A DNA stretch of 64,000 bases from Candidatus Binatia bacterium (GTDB lineage: Bacteria; Desulfobacterota; Binatia; UBA9968; JAJDTQ01): NCBI GenBank assembly GCA_951813575.1, contig OX638375.1, positions 1,054,001-1,118,000 on the forward strand, read 5' to 3'. The position numbers and the translations under genes were made by a program. The notes below the pieces were generated by a model. That model was given only the letters and a program-made list of their open reading frames with translations, did not search any database and had not been told where the DNA came from. Positions 17,421 through 26,551 of the stretch are shown one piece after another (position 1 is the first letter of the stretch; every line of letters starts with the position of its first letter).

Positions 17421-18302
17421 ATGAGCGTGTCGCGTTCTTCCACGTCGCCCCTGATCGGCATCGGCTTCCGTGTCCCCATCGCCAGATGGACGCTGGCCAA
17501 CCTGCACCGCTTCGACGTACTCGAAGTCACCGTGGATCACTACATCAAGGGCGGCGAGTACGCCCGCAAGGCGATCCGGAATCTCGTGGACCGGATACCC
17601 TTGGTGTTGCATGGCGTCGGCCTTTCCATCGGCACGGACGGGCCCCTCGACGAGGCGTACCTCGACAGCGTGGCGGAGGCCATCGAAGACCTCAAGACGC
17701 CTTCCTACAGCGAGCATCTGGCCTGGACCAAGGTGCCGGGCATCGACCTCGCCAACCTGCTGCCCGTGCCCAAGACACGGGCAGCCGCCGATATGCTCAT
17801 CCCCAAGATCCGCCAGGTCCAGACCCGACTGCCGGTTCCCTTCTCCATCGAGAACATCTCCTACGTCTTCGACTTCCCGGAGGCGGAGATGAGCGATGCC
17901 GAGTTCTTCAACCTTCTGTTCCGGGAAACCGGCGTGGGCATGCTGCTGGACGTCGAGAACCTGTTCGTCAACTCCCGAAACCATGCCATCGACCCGCGCG
18001 CGTTCCTCGACGCGCTGCCCGAAGCGGTGGTGACCGACGTACACGCGGCCGGGGGACCTCTGATTCGCCGGCCCTATCTGGACACACCGTTCCATGCGGA
18101 CAACCACAGCAGCCCGGTGCCCGAGCAGGCACTGGACTTGCTGGCCCACGCCCTCCGCCGGCAGCGCCCGCGCACGGTGATCCTGGAACGCGACAACGAC
18201 GTCGACCGGGGCGAGGAACTCCTGGCGGACGTGGCGCGCATCCGGCTACAAGCCGCATACACCGAGAACGAAGGACCCGACACCCATGAACAAGCTCATT
18301 GA
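17421..18302 (+). CDS. DUF692 / MNIO family multinuclear iron oxidative enzyme
   Basis: A 293-residue TIM-barrel protein of the MbnB/TglH class, which modifies cysteine-containing ribosomal peptides with a di- or tri-iron centre. The ligand set is visible: H64 in LHGVGLSIG, E98/H99 in SEHLAW, E144-N145 in IENISY, D177 and N180 in LLDVEN, H208 in DVHAAGG, H229 in ADNHSSP and E256 in LERDND. It overlaps the next gene by 17 bases, which encodes the partner these enzymes normally need. No precursor peptide is identifiable, so the product is unknown. Confidence 0.85.
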   Translation: MSVSRSSTSPLIGIGFRVPIARWTLANLHRFDVLEVTVDHYIKGGEYARKAIRNLVDRIPLVLHGVGLSIGTDGPLDEAYLDSVAEAIEDLKTPSYSEHLAWTKVPGIDLANLLPVPKTRAAADMLIPKIRQVQTRLPVPFSIENISYVFDFPEAEMSDAEFFNLLFRETGVGMLLDVENLFVNSRNHAIDPRAFLDALPEAVVTDVHAAGGPLIRRPYLDTPFHADNHSSPVPEQALDLLAHALRRQRPRTVILERDNDVDRGEELLADVARIRLQAAYTENEGPDTHEQAH

Positions 18303-19029
18303 AAGACAGACCCACCTGCTCCGCCATTTGACCAGCGAGGCGTTCATCTTCGGCACGGACCGGCTGAGCGCCGCGGCCGGCGACCCTGACCTCCGGGGCA
18401 TGGACGTCCGGCGGCTGCGGCTGGAGGCGGAGTTCTCCTATAACAAGCGGATCAAACGGATTCGCCAGACCTTCGAGCGTACCGCCGCCCTGCTCGGTCA
18501 CGGTTTCTCGGCCATCACACGCGAATTTGCCGCGTTGCGTCCACCCGAGACCTACGAGCGCCATCCGGACGCACAACGATTCTTCGACCATTTCATGGAG
18601 CACTGGGCCGGCAAACCGCCCACGCCCGCGTGGGCAGCCGACGTGGCGGCCGTGGAGCTGGCCCTGTCCCGCGCCCGGACGCTCCGGCCCACGACCATGG
18701 AAACCGCGGCCCTCGCGGAGTGCCCGAGCCACCCGCCCTCTCAACGCTACCGCACCCACCCGTGCGCCGTGCTCGTCCGTTGCGGGCACGACGTGCGTCC
18801 CCTGTTCGAGCCCGGCCGTTCCGGCGAGCCGGTCATGCCGCGACCGGTCGGCGTCGCCGTCCTGGCCTCTCGCGGACGGCGACGGCCCACGGTCATGGAG
18901 CTCGCGCCGGAAGCCTTTGCGCTGCTGGAGCGTTCCACGGAATGGTCGGCGCCGGAACCGGCCGGGCGGGCCACCGTCCAGCATCTCGCCTCGCAGGGCC
19001 TGGTGCTGGTGCGCGGCAACCATGGCTGA
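18286..19029 (+). CDS. MbnC/DUF2063-like partner of the MNIO enzyme
   Basis: A 247-residue protein. The N-terminal 140 residues resemble the putative DNA-binding DUF2063 domain of MNIO partner proteins, ending in PPTPAWAADVAAVELAL, close to the family's P-x-W-x-x-D-x-A-x-x-E motif. In MbnC and its relatives this subunit presents the leader of the precursor peptide to the iron enzyme. The C-terminal 100 residues form a second beta-rich domain with no clear match. It overlaps DUF692 upstream and the ABC exporter downstream. Confidence 0.7.
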   Translation: MNKLIERQTHLLRHLTSEAFIFGTDRLSAAAGDPDLRGMDVRRLRLEAEFSYNKRIKRIRQTFERTAALLGHGFSAITREFAALRPPETYERHPDAQRFFDHFMEHWAGKPPTPAWAADVAAVELALSRARTLRPTTMETAALAECPSHPPSQRYRTHPCAVLVRCGHDVRPLFEPGRSGEPVMPRPVGVAVLASRGRRRPTVMELAPEAFALLERSTEWSAPEPAGRATVQHLASQGLVLVRGNHG

Positions 19030-20884
19030 GACCGGCGGGCCGGCGGGTCTTTCCGTGGGCGGAACCACGGGCCACGCGGTACCCGACGCGGACCGCGCCT
19101 TCACTCTCCGTTCCATCGCCGAGCATCTGCTCGCCCACAAGACCGTCTTCGGACCGTTGGTGGCGGCGTCCTTCTTCATCAATCTGCTGGGCTACATCTA
19201 CCCATTCGCCTTCCTCATCATCATCGACAAGGTCATATCCAACCGAGGCGCCGCCACCCTCGACGTCATCATCGCGAGCCTGGTCTTCTTTCTCGCCTTC
19301 GAGGCGATCCTGCGCGGCGCCCGCCACAAAGCCTTGCGCCACGCGGTGCGCGACATGGACCGATCGCTCCTTTCGAGGCTCATCCGCCATTCCCTGGAGC
19401 TGCCCGTCTCCTTCTACTTCCGCAACACCCCGGTGGAGACCCTCTCCCGCATCGAGGAACTGCGCCACCTGCGGCGCTTCCTTACCAACGCCGTGGTGTT
19501 CGTGTTCGTGGACATGGTCTTCGTGCTGGTGTTCCTGGCGCTGATGCTGAACTTCAGCCTCGCCCTGTCCGTGATCATCCTGGGCTGCCTGCCGCTCTAC
19601 ATCGCGCCGGCCTTCGTGGTCATGCCCACGTTGCGGCAATGGAACCGGCAAGCCAAGGGCAGCCGGCGAGAGAGCAACGAAGCCGTGCTCGACACCTTCA
19701 ACGGCATCGAGACGGTCAAGGGGATGCACCGGGAGGACCCCCAGGAGACCTTCTTGACTCAACGGGTGGACGAGGCTGCATCCTTCGACGACGACACCCA
19801 GGACCTGCGCGATTCGGTGACCCAGTACAACCAGTTCGTGAACCGCCTGGCCAGCGCGGGCCTGCTCTGGTTCGGCGCCTCCATGGTGCTGGACGGACAG
19901 CTCACCCTGGGTCAACTCGTCGCCGTCAACCTGGTGAACATGCGGTTCTCCCAGCCCATGTTGCGTCTTTGCATGTTCACCTACGACTTCTCACGGCTCC
20001 GCGGCCTCGTCAGGGAGGTGGGAACCGTGCTGGACGAGCCCGCGGAGCGGCAGCAAGGCCACCTCGTCACGCTGCCCTCCCTGGAGGGTGCGGTCCAGTT
20101 CGACGGCGTCCGTTTCCGCTATCCCGACGAGCGCCGCGAGGCCCTGGCCGGGGTGACCTTCGACATCAAGCCAGGCGAAACCCTGGGAATCGTGGGTCCG
20201 TCGGGCTCCGGGAAGAGCACCGTGGCCCGCCTGATCCAACGGCTCCATCTCGCCGCGGAGGGGCGTGTCCTGCTGGACGGCGCGGACGCCGCCGTGCTGG
20301 ACCCGGCCTGGCTGCGCGGCCACATCGGCGCGGTGGAGCAGGACTATCCGATGTTTCGGCGAAGCATTGCCGAGAACATCGCCCTGGAGCCGGCGGAGCA
20401 CCACATGGCCCGGGTGATGGCCGCGGCCAAGGCAGCCTGCGCCCACGAGTTCATCACCCGCACCCCCAAGGGATACGACACCCGGGTCGGCGCCCGGGGC
20501 ACGCTCTTGTCGGGTGGGGAGCGGCAGCGCATCGCGCTGGCCCGGGCGCTGTTTCACTCCAAGAGCGTGCTGATCCTGGACGAGGCCACCAGCTCGGTGG
20601 ACCAGGAGGACGAAGAGCGGATACAGGAAAACGTCCGCCGGCTCACGAGCGGACGGACCACCATCATCATCGCCCATCGGTTGTCCGCCCTCCGTTACGC
20701 CGACCGCATCGTCTGCATGGACCGGGGAAGGGTGGTGGAGCAGGGCCCGCCGGGGGACCTGGCCCGTGGCGACGGATACTTTGCCCGCATGGTACGCGGC
20801 GAGGCCGTGCTGCTCCAGGAGCTCCTGCAGTTGCGGCCGGCCGCGCGAGCCACGCAAAGCGCCATGGAGGGACGGGATGAATAG
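19022..20884 (+). CDS. ABC exporter, permease fused to ATPase (type I secretion-like)
   Basis: A 620-residue half-transporter. About six membrane helices lie between 40 and 330, followed by an ATPase domain with GPSGSGKS (Walker A), LSGGERQR (signature), VLILDEATSS (Walker B) and the switch histidine in IIAHRLS. There is no C39 cysteine-protease domain at the N-terminus, so a leader peptide would need cleaving elsewhere. ATG 19022 overlaps the preceding gene, and the 3' end overlaps the HlyD gene. The layout resembles HlyB-type ATPases of type I secretion and peptide exporters. Confidence 0.88.
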   Translation: MAETGGPAGLSVGGTTGHAVPDADRAFTLRSIAEHLLAHKTVFGPLVAASFFINLLGYIYPFAFLIIIDKVISNRGAATLDVIIASLVFFLAFEAILRGARHKALRHAVRDMDRSLLSRLIRHSLELPVSFYFRNTPVETLSRIEELRHLRRFLTNAVVFVFVDMVFVLVFLALMLNFSLALSVIILGCLPLYIAPAFVVMPTLRQWNRQAKGSRRESNEAVLDTFNGIETVKGMHREDPQETFLTQRVDEAASFDDDTQDLRDSVTQYNQFVNRLASAGLLWFGASMVLDGQLTLGQLVAVNLVNMRFSQPMLRLCMFTYDFSRLRGLVREVGTVLDEPAERQQGHLVTLPSLEGAVQFDGVRFRYPDERREALAGVTFDIKPGETLGIVGPSGSGKSTVARLIQRLHLAAEGRVLLDGADAAVLDPAWLRGHIGAVEQDYPMFRRSIAENIALEPAEHHMARVMAAAKAACAHEFITRTPKGYDTRVGARGTLLSGGERQRIALARALFHSKSVLILDEATSSVDQEDEERIQENVRRLTSGRTTIIIAHRLSALRYADRIVCMDRGRVVEQGPPGDLARGDGYFARMVRGEAVLLQELLQLRPAARATQSAMEGRDE

Positions 20885-22178
20885 ACCCCATGCCGTCCTG
20901 CTGGTTGCCCTCTGCGTCTTCCTCGTCGGGGCGCTGGCATGGGCCTCCATCGCCGAGGTGGAGCTGGCCGCGGTGGCCTCGGGACGCATCGTTCCCCACG
21001 GCCAGGTGAAGACCGTCCGTTCCTTCGAACAGGGGAAGATCAAGCGGATCGCCGTGGAGGAAGGGAGCGTCGTCAAGAAGGGCGACGTGCTCGTCGAGCT
21101 CGACTCCACCCTGGTGGACGCGGAGGTCGCCAAGCACACCTCGGAGCTCGGCAACAAGACGGTGGAGGCCGCCCGCCTGGAAGCACTCCTGGGCTGGCGC
21201 CGGGGCGAACCGTTCCGGCCGCCTCCGGATGCACCCGGTGAGATCGTCTCGGTCAACGAACGGCTCCTGGCGGACCAGATTGCCTTCCACCGCGCGCGCC
21301 TCCGGGAGCTGGACAGCATGATCGCCGAAGGCCAGGCCCGGCTGCGGGCACTCGAAGCCGGCCTTGCCAAATACGAGAGGTTGCTGCCCATTCTGCGCGA
21401 GAGGACGCGGATGCGGGAGACCCTGTACCGCAAGGACCACGGCTCCAGGCTCGAGCTCTTCAAGGAGCAGGAGCGGCTGGTGGAGCTCAAAGGTGACCTG
21501 GCCCTTCGCAGGGAAGAGCTGGCCCAGGCCGAAGCCTCGCTCGCCTCCCTTCGGGCGCAAAGGCAACAGACGCGCTCCGAGTTCGACCGCGAACACCGCG
21601 CCGCCCTCGCCGCCGCGCGGGAGAGAATGATCGTCTTGCGCCAGAACATCCGCCAGGCGCGAGAGAACCGCGCCCGGCACGTCCTGCTGTCTCCCGTGGA
21701 CGGGGTGGTGCAGGACCTGGCCGTGCACACGGAGAACGGCATGGTGGAGCCGGGCGCGCGCCTCATGGTCATCGTACCCCGCAACGCCGGCATACGGGTC
21801 GAGGCTCTGGTCGCCAACGCCGACATCGGCTTCATCAAACCGGGCCAGCGGGTCTCCTTGAGGGTCACCACCTTTGATTTCCGCCGGTACGGGGCGCTCC
21901 AGGGAACGGTCAGCCACCTGGGCGAGGACGCCGTGAACGCCGGAACGCAAGCCGGCGGCCCCTCGCTCGCGGCGGCAGCGGCGCCTCCGACGGCCGGCCC
22001 GATGTTCAAGGCGGTGATCCAGCTCGACCAGGACTACATGGAGGTGGAGGGACAAACGATCCCTCTCGTGCCCGGCATGGCCGCGGAAGCGGCGGTCATC
22101 CTGGGCAAGCAGCGCGTCATCGACTACGTCCTGCTGCCGCTTCGCGGCTACCGGCAGGACGCGTTCCGGGAAAAATGA
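20877..22178 (+). CDS. HlyD-family membrane fusion protein
   Basis: A 433-residue periplasmic adaptor with a single N-terminal membrane helix (about 6-24), a lipoyl-like half (KTVRSFEQGKIKRIAVEEGS), a long coiled coil at about 130-270 rich in R, E and Q, and the second lipoyl half (VLLSPVDGVVQDL). The beta-barrel domain follows. It would link the inner-membrane ABC exporter encoded just upstream to an outer-membrane channel that is not in the window. The start overlaps the exporter's 3' end by eight bases. Confidence 0.87.
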   Translation: MNRPHAVLLVALCVFLVGALAWASIAEVELAAVASGRIVPHGQVKTVRSFEQGKIKRIAVEEGSVVKKGDVLVELDSTLVDAEVAKHTSELGNKTVEAARLEALLGWRRGEPFRPPPDAPGEIVSVNERLLADQIAFHRARLRELDSMIAEGQARLRALEAGLAKYERLLPILRERTRMRETLYRKDHGSRLELFKEQERLVELKGDLALRREELAQAEASLASLRAQRQQTRSEFDREHRAALAAARERMIVLRQNIRQARENRARHVLLSPVDGVVQDLAVHTENGMVEPGARLMVIVPRNAGIRVEALVANADIGFIKPGQRVSLRVTTFDFRRYGALQGTVSHLGEDAVNAGTQAGGPSLAAAAAPPTAGPMFKAVIQLDQDYMEVEGQTIPLVPGMAAEAAVILGKQRVIDYVLLPLRGYRQDAFREK

Positions 22179-22204
22179 CGCCATCACGCAGGGAGGCAAG
22201 GCTC

Positions 22205-23179
22205 ATGAACGACAAGGTCGAAGAGTTGCCGAGGGCAACGGACCCGGCGGCATGGACGCCGGAGGACATCACGCGATCGGAGGCGTGGCGCCACGCTTTC
22301 ACCGGGCGAGAGGCTGCCGAGCTGCTCGCCGCGGCAAACGATAACGCCGCCGGCGAAGGACCGCGTCTCCCGGTCCTCGCTCCTCAGTTGGAGCAGACGG
22401 CGCAGGAGCTGAGGTCAGGTGTCGGGTTCCGCGTCCTCCGCGGCTTCCCGGTGAAGGAGCTGGGCAAGGAAGGCACGGCCAAGGCCTTCATGGCCCTGAG
22501 CCGGGGGCTCGGTTGCCCGATGGAGCAACCGGGTGGAGTCGAACTCGCCCACGTGCGCGCCGACGCCAAGGGACGCAAGGGCTTCGGCTTTCGCGCCGCC
22601 GGAGAGCTTCCCTTCCATGCGGACCTCGAAGACGTCATCGGTTTCCTGTGCATCAGGCCCGCTTCCGGCGGCGGCACTCGCAGGTTCGCCAGCGCCGTCA
22701 CCGTGTACAACATCATGCGGGAGGAGCACCCGGACGAGCTCCGGGTCCTCATGCAACCCTTCCACATGGCGCTGCAACAGCCCCACCCGGACCACGGGCA
22801 GAAGTGGACGCGCCTTCCCTTCCTCGGCATCCGGGACCAGGTGTTCATGGCCTGCGCCTATCCGGTCCACATCAAGCGGGCGCAAGGCCTCGCCGGGGTT
22901 CCCGAGTTGACCCCCGCGCAGACCCGCGCGTTGGCCGCCTTCAACACCGTGGCCGGCCGGGTGGCCGTTTCCATGGAGCTCCAGCCCGGCGACGTCGAGT
23001 ACTTCAACAACCACGTGGTCCTGCATACCCGGTCCGAGTTCTCCGAGGACCACGGACCCGGTCGCCACCTGCTGCGGGTATGGTTGTCCATGAGCCGCTT
23101 CCGTCCGTTGCATGAGGAGCATCCCATCAGCCTGCGGGCCAGGACTCCGGCCGGCGAGGGTGGGCCGGAGCGGGCGTAA
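22205..23179 (+). CDS. TauD/TfdA-like Fe(II)/2-oxoglutarate dioxygenase
   Basis: A 324-residue oxygenase with the facial triad: H138-x-D140 in PFHADLED and a distal His in NNHVVLHTR, followed by an Arg about 15-20 residues later (HLLRVW) for 2-oxoglutarate. GGGAGG at 22191-22196 supports ATG 22205; an alternative ATG 22175 overlaps the hlyD-like stop as ATGA. The gene is in line with the MNIO enzyme and exporter, so it may further oxidise the exported product, though a free small molecule is equally possible. Confidence 0.82.
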   Translation: MNDKVEELPRATDPAAWTPEDITRSEAWRHAFTGREAAELLAAANDNAAGEGPRLPVLAPQLEQTAQELRSGVGFRVLRGFPVKELGKEGTAKAFMALSRGLGCPMEQPGGVELAHVRADAKGRKGFGFRAAGELPFHADLEDVIGFLCIRPASGGGTRRFASAVTVYNIMREEHPDELRVLMQPFHMALQQPHPDHGQKWTRLPFLGIRDQVFMACAYPVHIKRAQGLAGVPELTPAQTRALAAFNTVAGRVAVSMELQPGDVEYFNNHVVLHTRSEFSEDHGPGRHLLRVWLSMSRFRPLHEEHPISLRARTPAGEGGPERA

Positions 23180-23182
23180 GCC

Positions 23183-23908
23183 ATGGATCTGGGCATCAGA
23201 GGCAGGCGGGCGCTGATCCTGGGGGGCTCCCGGGGCATCGGCCGCGCCGTGGCCGGCGTCCTGGCCGCCGAGGGCGCGGAGGTGGCGGTCTGTGCCCGGA
23301 AGGAATGGGCGGCGAAGAGGGTGGCGTCCGACGCCGCCCAAGCCTGTGGGGTCCGGACCGCCGGCTATCGCATCGACGCCTGGGACGAGGATTCGGCCGT
23401 CGCCCTCGTCAACCGCATCACCGGCGACTTCGGCGCCATCGACCTGCTATTCGGGGTAGCCCGGCGTCCCGTGTTGGAAGACAGGCAGCGGCTATCGTGG
23501 AAGGAGCGCCTCGACGACGGCTTCCTCCGCTTCAGGGCAACCACCGAGACGCTCCTGCTGGGAATGCGGGACCGGCGATGGGGGCGGGTGCTGTGGATGG
23601 TTCCGTGGGCTGTACGGGGGACCAGCGTCGAAAGGCAGCTTCACTCGGTGACCGGCGCCGCGCTGTCGGCCTGGCTCGAAGCGGTGGCCGCAGAGCTGGC
23701 CGAAGACAATGTAGCCATGAACGTGCTGAAGCCCGCGCCGGTTTCGAGGACCGCGGGACGCTCATGCGGTTGCGGCGAAACGGGGACCGGTTCCCGCGAT
23801 CCGGCCGACGGCGATTCCCTTTCGGTGTCCCGGGTGGCGGCGGTAGCCGCCCTTCTGCTCAGCGATCCGGCCGGCGCGTTGTCCGGCAGGATCGTCGAGC
23901 TCGGGTGA
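23183..23908 (+). CDS. SDR-like protein lacking the catalytic Tyr-Lys pair
   Basis: A 241-residue short-chain dehydrogenase fold. The cofactor loop GGSRGIGRAV is intact near the N-terminus, but the active-site YxxxK position reads HSVTG, so both Tyr and Lys are missing, and the catalytic Ser region is also altered (MVPWAVRG). It probably binds a nucleotide but should not reduce carbonyls by the usual mechanism. It starts four bases after the dioxygenase and ends the cluster. The C-terminal third is unusually rich in Gly, Ser and Cys (SCGCGETGTGS). Confidence 0.72.
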   Translation: MDLGIRGRRALILGGSRGIGRAVAGVLAAEGAEVAVCARKEWAAKRVASDAAQACGVRTAGYRIDAWDEDSAVALVNRITGDFGAIDLLFGVARRPVLEDRQRLSWKERLDDGFLRFRATTETLLLGMRDRRWGRVLWMVPWAVRGTSVERQLHSVTGAALSAWLEAVAAELAEDNVAMNVLKPAPVSRTAGRSCGCGETGTGSRDPADGDSLSVSRVAAVAALLLSDPAGALSGRIVELG

Positions 23909-23963
23909 GGCGGCGCCGGTTCCGGCAATCCGGGTCCGCGGCGCCGCGACCACCGCAAGGACC

Positions 23964-24824
23964 TTAGTAGCCCTGCTCCAGCACCCAGTTGGCGATCTCG
24001 ATCCTCCTGGCGAACCAGACGTCGGAGAAGCCCTTGGCGTACTTGATGAACTCGTCGATGATCTTGGTGCGGTAAGGCACGCCGGACACGAAGGGGTGGA
24101 GGTTGAACGCGAAGAACTTCGGCGCCCCCTGCTCTCCCTCCCAGTAGAGGTAGTCGAACTGGTCCTTCATGATCTGGAGCAGGTCCCTGGGCGTGCGCCC
24201 GCCGCCGTAGGTGGAGTAGTCGTTGCAGCCCGGCACGTTGTAGGGCACCACCGCGACCTTCCGGCCGCCGGCTTCGACGGTATACGGAATATCGGAGTTG
24301 AGCGGGTCGGCCCACCACACGAAGCCCGCTTCCGCCACCAGTTCCAGGGTGTTGTCCGTGGACGCGTGACCGGGCGACAGATAACCCGTGGGCGGAGCTC
24401 CGAGCACCTTCGTGAAGGCGGCAACGGTGTCCTGGATCGACTTCCGCTCTTCCTCCCGGGTGTACATGAAAGCGTACTCGTGCTCGTAGCATTCCGAGGA
24501 GAACTCGTGCCCCTGGGCCTGGAATTCCTTGCACTCATCGGGGAACTGCTCCACCTTCTTCCCGTTCATCAGGAAGGTAGCCTTGAGGTTGTGGCGCTCG
24601 AACATGTCCATGATGCGCCAGATGCCCACCCGGTCGCCGTACTCGCGCTCGGTGACCGCGGCCATGTTCTGCTTGAAGACCGCGTTCTCCGGCGGCAGCG
24701 GATGGCTGACCCGCTGGAGCGAGCCGCGGGTGGCGTAGTTGTCGGGCCATACTTCCCAGGGGATGATGAAAGTGACGCAAATCTTCGCGTTGTCCGGCCA
24801 CTGGATGGGGCTCGGTCTGGGCAT
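23964..24824 (-). CDS. Polysaccharide deacetylase-family protein
   Basis: A 286-residue NodB-homology protein of the group containing PuuE allantoinases and cyclic-amide hydrolases. ATFLMNGKK, GHEFSSECYEHEYAF and GYLSPGHASTD correspond to the metal and catalytic motifs of the fold. The start is ATG 24824 with AGAGGAGA upstream, after discarding 22 residues of an open upstream extension. It is convergent with the SDR gene and stands alone. Given the catabolic neighbours, an amidohydrolase-like role on a small molecule is as likely as sugar deacetylation. Confidence 0.78.
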   Translation of the reverse strand: MPRPSPIQWPDNAKICVTFIIPWEVWPDNYATRGSLQRVSHPLPPENAVFKQNMAAVTEREYGDRVGIWRIMDMFERHNLKATFLMNGKKVEQFPDECKEFQAQGHEFSSECYEHEYAFMYTREEERKSIQDTVAAFTKVLGAPPTGYLSPGHASTDNTLELVAEAGFVWWADPLNSDIPYTVEAGGRKVAVVPYNVPGCNDYSTYGGGRTPRDLLQIMKDQFDYLYWEGEQGAPKFFAFNLHPFVSGVPYRTKIIDEFIKYAKGFSDVWFARRIEIANWVLEQGY

Positions 24825-25003
24825 GTTGAAATCTCCTCTCGTCTGGCTGAAATACGGTGCACAGGCCTGCGGAAGGCAGTATAGCCCCAACTATAACCAG
24901 AGCGGATTTGTTGGGCAAACAGGTGCCAGGACCGCCACGGTGACAACTGAAACTGTTGATTTTCATAGCTGCAGCGGTAACAGTTACCGCCAGGAAACGT
25001 ACC

Positions 25004-25174
25004 ATGGCGAACGGAATGGAAGAGCGGATGACCCGGTTGGATACAGCCTTTGAGACCACCCTGCCGCATCTGGCTACCAAGGCGGATATCTCCAAGCTCG
25101 AAAGCAAGATGGCATGGGGCGCTCTCACGATTCTGGCCGGCCTGATCGCCATCATTGTCAAGCTGTTCACATGA
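25004..25174 (+). CDS. Small protein with one membrane segment
   Basis: A 56-residue frame beginning MANGMEERMTRLD, with a short charged region and then a hydrophobic helix (WGALTILAGLIAIIVKLF) at the C-terminus. AGGAAA lies upstream at a reasonable distance. The layout resembles small haemolysin XhlA-like or DUF1640-type proteins, but I do not recognise it. It ends 13 bases before the lytic transglycosylase gene and could be co-transcribed with it. Confidence 0.5.
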   Translation: MANGMEERMTRLDTAFETTLPHLATKADISKLESKMAWGALTILAGLIAIIVKLFT

Positions 25175-25187
25175 CCGGGTGTCCGTG

Positions 25188-26438
25188 ATGGGTAGCCGGA
25201 CGAGGACAGGTACGGTGTTGGCGGCGGCCCTTCTTCTGGCCGGCGGCGTCGCCGGCCCTCCGCCGGCCACTCAAGCGCTGACATCCGACCAAGCGGCCTA
25301 CCACCGATTCGTCAAGGATTTCCGCACGGTTGCCCGTCGCAACGGCATCCCGGGGACGCTCTACGACCGTGCATTCCGCGGTCTGACCCCCGATCCGGAA
25401 GTCATCGAAAGGAACGACCGGCAGCCTGAGTTCGTGTTGCCGCCGTCCCACTACATGGCGCTGGCGGTCACGGACACGCGCATCAGGGAGGGCCGCCGGA
25501 AACTCTCCGAGTACCGCGCCGACCTGGGTGAAATCGAACGGCGATACGGCGTGGACCGACACGTGCTGGTGGCCGTATGGGGCATGGAAACGCTGTATGG
25601 AACGCTTCCCGGCAAGCGCAACGTCATCCGCTCGCTCTCCACTCTGGCCTACAAGGGGCGTCGGTCCCGGTTCGGGCGCAAGCAACTGCTGGCGGCGCTC
25701 AAGATCCTCAAGACGGGCGACATCACCCTCGATCGGATGACCGGCTCATGGGCCGGCGCCATGGGCCACACGCAGTTCATCCCCACCAGCTACCAAGCCT
25801 ACGCGGTGGACTTCACCGGAGACGGCCGCCGCGACATCTGGGACACGCCCCAGGACGCGCTGGCGTCCACGGCCAACTACCTGCGCCGGAACCGCTGGTT
25901 GTCCGGACGACCCTGGGGACATCAGGTGGTCCTGCCGAAGGGTTTCAACGCCGGACTCGCCGGCTCGAAGAACGAAAGAGAGGTCCGTCAATGGGAGCGT
26001 GCGGGCCTCCGGCGCGCCGACAACCGGGCCTTTCCCCATTCCCGGGACCGGGCCTATCTCTACCTTCCGGCGGGAGCGCGCGGGCCGGCGTTCCTGCTGC
26101 GCCAGAACTTTCGGTCGATCATGCGTTACAACCCCGCGCACAAGTACGCGCTGGCGGTGGGGCATCTCGCCGACCGATTGCAAGGCAGGGAGACCGTCCT
26201 GAGCTGGCCCGACGGCGTCAGTTCCATCGCGGAACCGGAACGAAAGGAACTGCAGCGGCTTCTGGCGGCGAGGGGATACGACATCGGCGAGGTCGACGGG
26301 ATCATCGGCCCCAAGACCCGCGCCGCCATCCGGGATTACCAAAAGAAGAAAAGGCGTCCGGTGGACGGCTTCCCGCGGCTGGAGATCCTCCGGCTCCTGC
26401 GTTCCGACGCCTCCGCCGGCGTGCCGCGCCGCGAATAG
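25188..26438 (+). CDS. MltB-family lytic murein transglycosylase
   Basis: A 416-residue periplasmic enzyme that cleaves peptidoglycan glycan strands. It has an N-terminal signal sequence (to about residue 30) and the SLT_2 catalytic domain with the glutamate in VWGMETLYG. GSWAGAMGHTQFIPTSY is typical of MltB. A C-terminal peptidoglycan-binding domain follows (ERKELQRLLAARGYDIGEVDG). The ATG at 25188 lies within GTGATG, so GTG 25185 is also possible. A terminator follows the stop. Confidence 0.9.
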   Translation: MGSRTRTGTVLAAALLLAGGVAGPPPATQALTSDQAAYHRFVKDFRTVARRNGIPGTLYDRAFRGLTPDPEVIERNDRQPEFVLPPSHYMALAVTDTRIREGRRKLSEYRADLGEIERRYGVDRHVLVAVWGMETLYGTLPGKRNVIRSLSTLAYKGRRSRFGRKQLLAALKILKTGDITLDRMTGSWAGAMGHTQFIPTSYQAYAVDFTGDGRRDIWDTPQDALASTANYLRRNRWLSGRPWGHQVVLPKGFNAGLAGSKNEREVRQWERAGLRRADNRAFPHSRDRAYLYLPAGARGPAFLLRQNFRSIMRYNPAHKYALAVGHLADRLQGRETVLSWPDGVSSIAEPERKELQRLLAARGYDIGEVDGIIGPKTRAAIRDYQKKKRRPVDGFPRLEILRLLRSDASAGVPRRE

Positions 26439-26445
26439 GCTTGCG

Positions 26446-26466
26446 AAACCGCTCGGCGGGTTTTAT
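26446..26466 (+). terminator. Rho-independent terminator after the MltB-like gene
   Basis: AAACCGC-tcg-GCGGGTTTT forms a short GC hairpin with a one-base irregularity, followed by a T-run, eight bases after the MltB-like stop codon. Confidence 0.65.
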
Positions 26467-26551
26467 CGTCGCTGGGACGAGACGGTGGCGGCGCGGGGGT
26501 CGGCCTCACCCGGGGTCCCGCTACGACCTGGAAAGAAAACGGAGAACTGAA

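Noticed and set aside
19991..22009. A 672-codon open frame on the - strand over the exporter and HlyD genes
   Set aside because: The + strand encodes complete ABC and HlyD signatures with overlapping coupled starts; this frame is a shadow.
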